From assembly GCA_947456845.1 (NCBI GenBank), contig CANGUJ010000306.1, positions 1-5,321 on the forward strand: a DNA stretch of 5,321 nt, written 5' to 3'. The notes below the pieces were generated by a model. It had not been told where the DNA came from. It saw only the letters and a program-made list of their open reading frames with translations, and ran no database searches. Numbering within the stretch: the first letter of the stretch is position 1; the number at the start of each line of letters is the position of its first letter. Below, in pieces: positions 1 to 5,321 of this stretch. The position numbers and the translations under genes were made by a program. Origin of the DNA: Burkholderiales bacterium (GTDB lineage: Bacteria > Pseudomonadota > Gammaproteobacteria > Burkholderiales > JAEUOS01).

Positions 1-795
1 GCGCCGGCCAGCCGCGCCTGGGAGCGCTTCACGCCGGCCGAGAGGCTGGCGCGGTTTTCGATCTATTTCGCCATCGTCTTCACGGTGGCCTGGGCGGCGC
101 ATTCGGTGGAGATCATCGTCGAATTCATCTGGGACGCGCCCGAGCAGATCGCCGACATGGGCCGGCGCATGTGGCCGGTGGCCTGGGGCTTCTACCCCAA
201 GGGCGTGCATGGCGCGTTGATCGAGACCCTCAACATCGCCGCCGTCTCCACCCTGCTCGGAGTGCTGATGGCGGTGCCGGTGGGTTTCCTGGCGGCGCGC
301 AACGCGACGCCCAGCCGTTTTCTCAATGCCCTCGCGCGCTTCATCCTGGTGGCGACGCGCTCGGTCAACACCCTCCTGTGGGCGCTCCTGTTCGTGGCCG
401 TGTTCGGCCCGGGCGCGCTGGCAGGCACGCTGGCGATCGCCTTCCACTCGATCGGCTTCATCGGAAAGCTGTTCTCCGAAGCCGTGGAAGACGCGCACCG
501 CGGCGGCATCGAGGCGCTCACCGCCGCCGGCGCCTCGAAAATGGCCCTCATCCAGTACGCCTACTGGCCGCAGGTCAAGCCCTCGTTCTGGGGTATCGCA
601 CTGTTTCGCTGGGACATCAACGTGCGCGAATCGGCCGTGCTGGGCCTGGTGGGCGCGGGCGGGCTGGGAATGGCGCTCGACACCGCGATCAACCTGTTCC
701 AGTGGGACCGCGTGGCGCTGATCCTCGCCACCATTTTCGCGGTGGTGATCGTGGCAGAATTCGTGGTCACCGAGATCCGCAAGCGCATCATCTAG
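1..795 (+). CDS. PhnE-family ABC transporter permease (5' end missing)
   Basis: Inner-membrane permease of a phosphonate/phosphite-type (PhnCDE) ABC importer. The frame is open from base 1, giving 264 visible residues before TAG at 793-795, so little of the usual ~260-280 residues is missing. A GTG at 85 is an unlikely start because it would cut into a first hydrophobic segment at about residues 19-39 (FSIYFAIVFTVAWAAHS). Further hydrophobic segments lie near residues 73-98, 107-136, 137-160 and 235-257. The cytoplasmic EAA loop that contacts the ATPase is at about residues 171-194 (EALTAAGASK, ending WPQVKP). It is followed by the PhnE-typical stretch RWDINVRESAVLGLVGAGG at about 204-222. 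The family call is firm, but the substrate is not: PhnE relatives move phosphonates, phosphite and other solutes, and no phosphonate-degrading gene is visible here. The ATPase and binding-protein genes probably lie upstream. The gene ends 25 nt before the lipocalin-like gene and is probably cotranscribed with it. Confidence 0.9.
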   Translation, partial: APASRAWERFTPAERLARFSIYFAIVFTVAWAAHSVEIIVEFIWDAPEQIADMGRRMWPVAWGFYPKGVHGALIETLNIAAVSTLLGVLMAVPVGFLAARNATPSRFLNALARFILVATRSVNTLLWALLFVAVFGPGALAGTLAIAFHSIGFIGKLFSEAVEDAHRGGIEALTAAGASKMALIQYAYWPQVKPSFWGIALFRWDINVRESAVLGLVGAGGLGMALDTAINLFQWDRVALILATIFAVVIVAEFVVTEIRKRII

Positions 796-820
796 GCGCA
801 GACTTGCCCGGGAGCACACC

Positions 821-1249
821 ATGGCTATCGAAGTGCAGCACCTTCTGGGCGCGTGGCGCCTGGTAAGCTGGTCGCTGGTCTACGCCGACGGCCGACCGCC
901 GGAATTCCCGCTGGGCGAGGACGCGCAGGGCATCATCATGTATTCGCCGGATGGCCATGTGAGCGCGACCATCATGCGCAAGCTGCGGACCGCGGCCGCT
1001 TCGGCGACGCCCTCGGAAGCCGCGGGCGCCCACGCGGAGAGCTTCGCCTACGCCGGCCGCTATGCCTTGCGCGAGGGCGCGGTGCATCACTCCATCGAGA
1101 TCGCCACCAATCCGGCGCTGATAGGCATCACCACCACCCGCCATATTCATCTGGAGGGCGACACCCTGGCCCTCGCGGGGCCGGATTTCGCCGCCGCAAG
1201 CCCGCGCACCCAGCGCATCGTGTGGCGCCGTGCGCCCGCGTCCACCTGA
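821..1249 (+). CDS. Lipocalin-like domain protein
   Basis: A 142-residue protein of the bacterial lipocalin-like domain family (Lipocalin_5 type). These are small beta-barrel-like proteins with no established general function, often encoded beside catabolic or secondary-metabolism enzymes. The N-terminus carries the family hallmark LLGAWRLVSW (residues 8-17), then YADGR, the GEDAQGIIMYSPDGHVSA block (about 31-48), an AGRY motif (about 77-80) and a C-terminal beta strand ending in RIVWRRA. No signal peptide or membrane segment is seen, so it is probably cytoplasmic. The ATG at 821 is supported by a GGGAG at 810-814, 6 nt upstream, and by the motif starting right after the N-terminus. The gene sits between the permease (25 nt gap) and the amidase (15 nt gap) in an operon-like arrangement. 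A role binding or handling the amidase substrate or product is inference. An uncharacterised enzyme activity is also possible. Confidence 0.82.
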   Translation: MAIEVQHLLGAWRLVSWSLVYADGRPPEFPLGEDAQGIIMYSPDGHVSATIMRKLRTAAASATPSEAAGAHAESFAYAGRYALREGAVHHSIEIATNPALIGITTTRHIHLEGDTLALAGPDFAAASPRTQRIVWRRAPAST

Positions 1250-1252
1250 CCC

Positions 1253-1267
1253 AGAGGAAAACCCGTG
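1253..1267 (+). promoter_or_regulatory. Ribosome binding site and GTG start of the amidase
   Basis: AGAGGAAA at 1253-1260 is a good purine-rich Shine-Dalgarno sequence placed 4-6 nt before a GTG start codon at 1265. It decides the start, because no ATG lies nearby in this frame. The resulting N-terminus reaches the family's first helix (residues 13-47, EEATIDELHAAIRAGRTT) with only a short leader. The site lies in the 15-nt gap after the lipocalin-like gene's TGA, consistent with translation from a shared mRNA. Confidence 0.7.
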
Positions 1268-3601
1268 ACAGACACCACCGACCGCCATGCCGCGCCGTTT
1301 CGCATCGAAGAGGCCACCATAGACGAACTGCACGCCGCCATCCGCGCCGGGCGCACCACCTGCGTGGATATCGTGCAGCAGTCCATCGCCCGCTGCCGCG
1401 CCTTCAACGGCGTGGCGAGCATGCTCGTGACCGGGGACGGCCTGCCGGTCGCGCCGGCCCCGGGTGCAGTACGTGCGCAGGGCGCGCTCGAATTCCCGAC
1501 CGACACCGTCGCGGCATCCACCCTGCTTCCAGACCTGGACCTGTACCAGGGGCCGCCGCTGGAATTCGGCCGCATGCAAGCCACCGCCTCGGACCCGACG
1601 GTGTTCCAGCAGTTCGGCATGATCGTCGGCAGGCCCGGTGCCGGCCGGGTCAATGCGCTCTCCACGCTCAACATCCGCGGCGAACGCTCGGTCACCTGCA
1701 AGGGCGAGTTCGACCGCCACCCGTCCCTGGGCCCCTTGCCGCCGGGCGCACCGCCCGCCTGCGAGGCCTTCCGCCACCTGCCGGACGCACTGGAGCGCGC
1801 CGCCGAACTCGACGCACAGTATGGGCGCGACCCGGACCTTGCGGCCATGCCGATGTACGGGGTGACGTTTTCGTTCAAGGACTCGTTCGACGTCATGGAC
1901 ATGCGCTCCACCGGCGGCGGCGACGCCGCCTACGACATCGACTTTCCCGCGCGCGACCATGGCCTGGTGGCGCAACTGCGCGCGCGCGGCGCCATCATCT
2001 TCGCCAAGGCGGTGTGCACCGAATACAACGGCCGCGCCGGGGACCCCGGTGGCCGCCACCTGCCCGAGAAAGTGCTGCCGTCGGTCCTGGGCTACCAGCG
2101 CAGCACCTGGGGCGGCAATCCGGCCAACCCCTACGACACCACCCGATCGGCCTCGCTGGGATCGAGTTCCGGCTCGGCGCTGTCGGTCTCGGTCAACATG
2201 GTGATGGCAAGCCTCGGTGAGGAAACTCGCGCCTCCTGCCGCGGCCCCTCCAACCACAACGCGGTCGCGCTCATCCTGCCGCACAAGGCGATGCTCGGCT
2301 TCGACGGCGGCGCCATCGGCGCGGACATCTACTGCGACCGCACCGGCATCCATGCGCGCAAGCTCGGCGACTGCGCGAAGATCCTCGACGCGCTCAAGGA
2401 CCCGGTGGACGGCTATTACGATCCGCGCGATCCGTTCACCACCGTGCCGCGCGCCTCGGTGCTGGCCACCCCCTACGCCAGCCACATCATTCCCGCCGCC
2501 CGCGCGGGGGCCGGCGCCCTGCGGGGCATGCGCCTGGGCATCATCCGCGAATCGATGGTGCATCCGCCGGGGTCGCTCACCGAGGTGCCGATCATCACGG
2601 CGGCAGCACGCGAGATCAAGACCGTGCTGGGCGGCACCCTGGGTGCCACCCTGGTGGAGTCCGCGCATCGCCTGTGGCAGCGCGACCCCGAGGTCGAGCT
2701 GATGCAGACCGACTTCAACCGCGCGCTGGCGCGCCTGGTGCCGGTTTTCATGCCGGACCTGCTGTTCCGGCTCGGCGCCGACGGTCTGCCGGTGTTCAGC
2801 GAGTTCGCCGAGGCAGTCGAGCCGACCGAGTTCGCGCCGGGCCGCTTTTTCGGCACCGGCACCCTGCACCCGATGGACTACCTGGTGGGCATGGCCGAGG
2901 GTTCGATCCCGGCGCCTTCCAACCTAGACATCGGCACCATCCAGCAACAGGAACTGGCCAATACCTTCCGCTTCCACATCTCGCAATACCTTGCTCGGCG
3001 GGTCGCCGACTGGCGCTTGCGCGGCATGACCGAAACACTCGCCACCTGGCGCGAGCTCAACGCGCGCTCCAGGTTCTGGGGAGACGACCAGCGCGCCGCG
3101 TTCCTGAACTGGGAAGACATCGCCGACCCGCGCAACCCGCAGGGCGGCCGCCAGGGCGTGAACGAGCGCATCATGCTGCGCGAGCTCCTGCGGCGGGTCG
3201 ACATGATGGTCATCGCCGAGAACCGGCTCGACGCGCTGGTGCGCCTGCACACGCCGTTTCCGCCCGGCATCATCGGCGGCGCCGGCCAGTACGGCCTGCC
3301 GCACAACCTGACGCCGGAGTCGCTCTACGGCCCCAACGCCGGCCTCACCGAGGTGCTGGTGCCGGCCGGTTATGTGACCACCGTCTACGACCCTGTATTT
3401 ACGCTCTCCGCGGACCGCAAGCGCTACCTGGACACGCCCTCGCACCGGCCCACCGAACTGCCGGCGCCCGGGCTGCCGTTCTCGCTGGTGTTCCGCGCCG
3501 ACCCGGGGCGCGAGGACATAATCTTGCGCATCGCCTCGGCCTACGAGGCCGCCTCGCAGCGGCGCATTGCGCCGCCGGCCTTCGGGCCGCTGGCGGGATG
3601 A
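1265..3601 (+). CDS. Large amidase-signature family hydrolase
   Basis: A 778-residue member of the amidase signature family (GatA, FAAH and bacterial amidase relatives), predicted to hydrolyse a C-N amide bond in the cytoplasm. No signal peptide is seen. The Ser-cisSer-Lys triad can be placed: Lys205 in GVTFSFKDSFDV, cis-Ser300 in SLGSSSGSA, and nucleophile Ser324 in GEETRASCRGPS. The Ser300-Ser324 distance of 24 matches the family exactly. GGNPANPYDTTRS (about 283-295) and the C-terminal LPFSLVF ... ILRIASAYEAAS (about 737-764) also fit. Two things are unusual. The usual GTDTGGSIR around the nucleophile reads GEETRASCR, so the two glycines before Ser are Arg-Ala. The protein is also far longer than the usual ~450-550 residues, with extra sequence at about 51-170 before the Lys motif and about 470-660 before the C-terminal part. 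The substrate is unknown. The permease and lipocalin-like neighbours suggest it acts on an imported compound. The family call is firm, but activity is unproven. Confidence 0.88.
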   Translation: MTDTTDRHAAPFRIEEATIDELHAAIRAGRTTCVDIVQQSIARCRAFNGVASMLVTGDGLPVAPAPGAVRAQGALEFPTDTVAASTLLPDLDLYQGPPLEFGRMQATASDPTVFQQFGMIVGRPGAGRVNALSTLNIRGERSVTCKGEFDRHPSLGPLPPGAPPACEAFRHLPDALERAAELDAQYGRDPDLAAMPMYGVTFSFKDSFDVMDMRSTGGGDAAYDIDFPARDHGLVAQLRARGAIIFAKAVCTEYNGRAGDPGGRHLPEKVLPSVLGYQRSTWGGNPANPYDTTRSASLGSSSGSALSVSVNMVMASLGEETRASCRGPSNHNAVALILPHKAMLGFDGGAIGADIYCDRTGIHARKLGDCAKILDALKDPVDGYYDPRDPFTTVPRASVLATPYASHIIPAARAGAGALRGMRLGIIRESMVHPPGSLTEVPIITAAAREIKTVLGGTLGATLVESAHRLWQRDPEVELMQTDFNRALARLVPVFMPDLLFRLGADGLPVFSEFAEAVEPTEFAPGRFFGTGTLHPMDYLVGMAEGSIPAPSNLDIGTIQQQELANTFRFHISQYLARRVADWRLRGMTETLATWRELNARSRFWGDDQRAAFLNWEDIADPRNPQGGRQGVNERIMLRELLRRVDMMVIAENRLDALVRLHTPFPPGIIGGAGQYGLPHNLTPESLYGPNAGLTEVLVPAGYVTTVYDPVFTLSADRKRYLDTPSHRPTELPAPGLPFSLVFRADPGREDIILRIASAYEAASQRRIAPPAFGPLAG
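3559..3589. other. Two adjacent GC hairpins at the 3' end of the amidase gene
   Basis: A perfect 7-bp all-GC stem (3559-3565 with 3569-3575, loop ATT) is followed immediately by a 5-bp stem (3576-3580 with 3585-3589). The second stem has a TTCG loop closed by C-G, the exceptionally stable RNA tetraloop form. Both lie inside the last codons of the amidase. There is no T-run after them on either strand, so they are not classical intrinsic terminators. They could slow RNA polymerase or protect mRNA 3' ends, or simply reflect GC-rich coding sequence. Confidence 0.35.
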
Positions 3602-5321
3602 CTAGGACGCCTCCAACGCATCGGTTGCGTATTTGGCGGCCGGCAGGCGCGCCTGCGCCGTTTTAGCCGCCTGAGGCGAGAGCGCCTTGGCAGGAGCAAT
3701 CCGTTGCTGCGCAATCGCGGACTGCACACCGGGCATTAGGGTAGCGCTGCCGGCGTCGTCAGGTGACCCGCCGCCCACATTGAATTGCGCCACCATGCCG
3801 GAAAGCAGCTGCGCCTGCTCGCGCAAGCTTTCGGCCGCGGCTGCCGCTTGCTCCACCAACGCGGCGTTCTGCTGGGTCGTAGTGTCCATCTGCGTAACCG
3901 CCAGATTGACCTGCTGGATGCCCGCGCTTTGCTCCGCTGATGCCGAAGCAATCTCGGCCATGATGTCGGTCACGCGCTTGACCGATAGCACGATCTCTTC
4001 CATGGTCTTGCCGGCCGAATCGACCAACTTGGTGCCGGAATCGACCTTGCTCGCCGAATCGGCGATCAGTTGCTTGATTTCCTTGGCCGCGGTCGCCGAG
4101 CGGTGCGCCAGATTGCGCACCTCGGTTGCCACCACCGCAAAACCACGCCCCTGCTCCCCGGCACGGGCTGCTTCCACAGCGGCGTTGAGCGCCAGGATGT
4201 TGGTCTGGAAGGCAATCCCGTCGATTACCGTGATGATGTCGGCGATATTCCGGCTACTCTGGCTGATCGCGTTCATGGTCTCGACCACTTCGCCGACCGC
4301 CTCACCGCCGCGACGTGCCACTTCGGCGGTATTTAGAACCAGCTGATTGGCCATCCTCGCATTTTCGGCATTGTGCTTGACCGTGGCGGTCAATTCTTCC
4401 ATCGAACTGGCGGTTTCCTGCAGGCTCGAGGCCTGCGATTCGGTACGGGCGGAGAGGTCCTGGTTGCCCGTGGCGATCTCGCGCGAAGCAGTGTTGATCG
4501 ATTCAGTGGAAACCCGGATCTGCCCGACCACCCCGGCCATCGACTCGATCAACTCATTGATGCCGTCGCATAGGTTCGCGACATCCCCCTTCTTGTCCGC
4601 CAGCGAGATGCGCGAGGTCAGGTCGCCCCCCACCGCCGCCGTGACGAGCGAGCGCACTTCAAGCACCGCCTTGTCCAGCGCGGCGGCTTCCACCTGCTCG
4701 GTAATGTCCTGGGCGAACTTCACGATCTTGGTCGGCTTGCCCGACGCATCGAAGACTGGGTTGTAGGAGGCCTGGATCCATACGGTTCTGCCGCCTCTGG
4801 CGATGCGCTTGTACTTGCCGGAATCGAACTGCCCGGCACCCAGCTTCGCCCAGAACTCCCGGTACTCCGCGCTGGCGGCATATGTCGGTTCAGCGAACAT
4901 TGAATGATGCTTGCCGACGATGTCCTTCAATCCATATCCCATCACGCCAAGGAAGTTCTGGTTGGCATCGAGAATGGTTCCATCGAGGTCGAAGCTGATC
5001 ACCGCCTGTGATTTGTTGATTGCGTTGGCCATGGCCAGGCTCTCGGCATTGCGCACCTGTGCTTCAGTGACATCAGTGGCGAACTTGACCACCTTGACGG
5101 GCTTGCCCTGGACATCGAGAACCGGGTTGTAGGTGGCCTGTACCCATATTTCACTGCCATCCTTGGCCAGTCGCCGGTATGTCCCCTCGTGGAATTCGCC
5201 TTGCGCCAGCTTGTCCCAGAAAGCCTGGTATTCGGCGCTCTGCCGGTACGCCGCATCCACAAAGATGCCGTGCTTCCTGCCGACGATTTCGTCAAGCGTA
5301 TAACCGAGGGTGTTCAGGAAA
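3602..5321 (-). CDS. Soluble PAS-PAS methyl-accepting chemotaxis protein (N-terminus missing)
   Basis: Cytoplasmic chemoreceptor-type signalling protein. It senses a signal through PAS domains and would control a CheA-CheW kinase complex. Visible are 572 residues ending at TAG (complement of 3602-3604). The frame stays open to the right edge, and a GTG at 5260 falls inside a PAS domain, so it is not the start. Order: PAS A (about 1-86), PAS B (about 98-208), HAMP-like linker (about 215-262, AVGGDLTSRISL), methylation helix (about 293-315, SLQETASSMEELTATVK), signalling tip (about 366-408, IDGIAFQTNILALNAAVEAA then AGEQGRGFAVVATEVRNLAHRSA), return helix with the second methylation region (about 455-500), and an Ala/Pro/Gln-rich tail. 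No membrane segment is seen and there is no C-terminal NWETF-type CheR tether. Both PAS domains carry the SAEYxxFW and YNPVxD motifs typical of PAS-MCP proteins such as BdlA. Ligand or cofactor (heme, FAD, none) cannot be told from the sequence. It runs convergently to the amidase, with stops touching. Confidence 0.93.
   Translation of the reverse strand, partial: FLNTLGYTLDEIVGRKHGIFVDAAYRQSAEYQAFWDKLAQGEFHEGTYRRLAKDGSEIWVQATYNPVLDVQGKPVKVVKFATDVTEAQVRNAESLAMANAINKSQAVISFDLDGTILDANQNFLGVMGYGLKDIVGKHHSMFAEPTYAASAEYREFWAKLGAGQFDSGKYKRIARGGRTVWIQASYNPVFDASGKPTKIVKFAQDITEQVEAAALDKAVLEVRSLVTAAVGGDLTSRISLADKKGDVANLCDGINELIESMAGVVGQIRVSTESINTASREIATGNQDLSARTESQASSLQETASSMEELTATVKHNAENARMANQLVLNTAEVARRGGEAVGEVVETMNAISQSSRNIADIITVIDGIAFQTNILALNAAVEAARAGEQGRGFAVVATEVRNLAHRSATAAKEIKQLIADSASKVDSGTKLVDSAGKTMEEIVLSVKRVTDIMAEIASASAEQSAGIQQVNLAVTQMDTTTQQNAALVEQAAAAAESLREQAQLLSGMVAQFNVGGGSPDDAGSATLMPGVQSAIAQQRIAPAKALSPQAAKTAQARLPAAKYATDALEAS
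3641..3664 (+). terminator. Candidate intrinsic terminator for the amidase operon
   Basis: Positions 3641-3644 (CGGC) pair with 3657-3660 (GCCG). Inside them AGG (3645-3647) pairs with CCT (3652-3654) across a four-base loop, leaving a two-base bulge (3655-3656). Alternatively 3643-3656 is a perfect 14-base palindrome. Four T (3661-3664) follow the stem directly, in the + direction. It begins 40 nt after the amidase stop and lies within the antisense 3' coding end of the chemoreceptor gene, the only space available. The T-run is short, so the call is tentative. Confidence 0.35.
4697..5320 (-). repeat. Tandem PAS duplication, 366-bp period
   Basis: Two copies of an 86-residue PAS core lie in the chemoreceptor gene (complement of 5063-5320 and of 4697-4954), exactly 122 codons apart. 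Hand alignment without gaps gives 45 identical residues of 86. Shared blocks include GY, IVG, SAEY, FW, QA, YNPV, GKP and VKFA. Short DNA identities also keep the 366-base register, for example GGGTTGTAGG at 4758 and 5124. This indicates internal duplication followed by divergence. The first copy is cut by the window edge at its N-terminal side. Confidence 0.85.

Noticed and set aside
85..87. GTG as the start of the permease
   Set aside because: The frame is open to base 1 and the upstream residues form the start of the first membrane segment, so the gene begins outside the window.
853..2220. A 455-codon + strand open frame overlapping the lipocalin-like gene and the amidase
   Set aside because: Arg/His/Pro-rich shadow frame with no start signal or recognisable domain. 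The other + frames carry the real proteins.
788..2869. A 693-codon open frame on the - strand opposite the lipocalin-like and amidase genes
   Set aside because: Its translation is Arg/Gly/Ala/His-rich without family motifs, and the + strand carries recognisable proteins across the same span. In GC-rich DNA the antisense frame often stays open by chance.
2674..3666. A 330-codon + strand open frame overlapping the amidase and running past its stop
   Set aside because: The product is low-complexity Arg/Ala/Pro/His with no motif. It is an alternate-frame shadow of the amidase.
5258..5260. GTG (complement) as the start of the chemoreceptor
   Set aside because: The upstream residues in frame (FLNTLGYTLDEIVGRKHGIF) match the second PAS copy, so the true start lies beyond the right edge.
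3602..5321. Lower G+C of the chemoreceptor gene as a sign of horizontal transfer
   Set aside because: Parts of this gene look less GC-rich than the amidase, but the strongly conserved hairpin-tip region constrains codons. No mobile element or boundary signal accompanies the change.
3602..5321. Naming the chemoreceptor Aer or BdlA
   Set aside because: Aer has one PAS and a membrane anchor, which are not seen here. The BdlA-like layout is shared by many uncharacterised receptors, so only architecture similarity is claimed.

Overview
The window is a G+C-rich stretch of bacterial chromosome, densely coding on both strands. Base composition, codon bias toward G/C third positions and the style of the chemoreceptor signalling domain suggest a betaproteobacterium (Rhodocyclales or Burkholderiales). 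That placement is an inference from sequence character, not a search result.

Left block, + strand, about 1-3601: three genes lie close together in the same direction. The first is the 3' part of a PhnE-family ABC transporter permease (5' end outside the window). After 25 nt comes a small lipocalin-like protein, and after 15 more nt a large 778-residue amidase-signature hydrolase. The short gaps and a ribosome binding site before each of the two internal starts indicate one transcription unit. The ATPase and binding-protein genes expected with a PhnE permease are not visible and probably lie upstream. No C-P lyase or other phosphonate-breakdown gene is visible. The most attractive reading is an import-and-hydrolyse cassette: a PhnCDE-type importer brings in an unknown solute, and the amidase cleaves an amide in it or in a derivative. 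This is inference.

Right block, - strand, 3602-5321: the 3' portion of a soluble methyl-accepting chemotaxis protein. It has at least two tandem PAS domains, a HAMP-like linker and a complete signalling hairpin. The N-terminus runs off the right edge. The layout resembles PAS-PAS-MCP proteins such as BdlA of Pseudomonas.

The two blocks converge tail to tail with no intergenic base: the amidase stop codon ends at 3601 and the chemoreceptor stop codon occupies 3602-3604. Three hairpins cluster around this junction. One of them (3641-3660, followed by four T) could terminate the amidase transcript inside the antisense 3' end of the chemoreceptor gene.

No tRNA, rRNA, CRISPR array, insertion sequence or attachment site was seen, and no non-coding stretch exceeds about 25 bases. 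The least ordinary items are the amidase (altered nucleophile motif plus large insertions) and its linkage to a PhnE-type transporter and a lipocalin-like protein.
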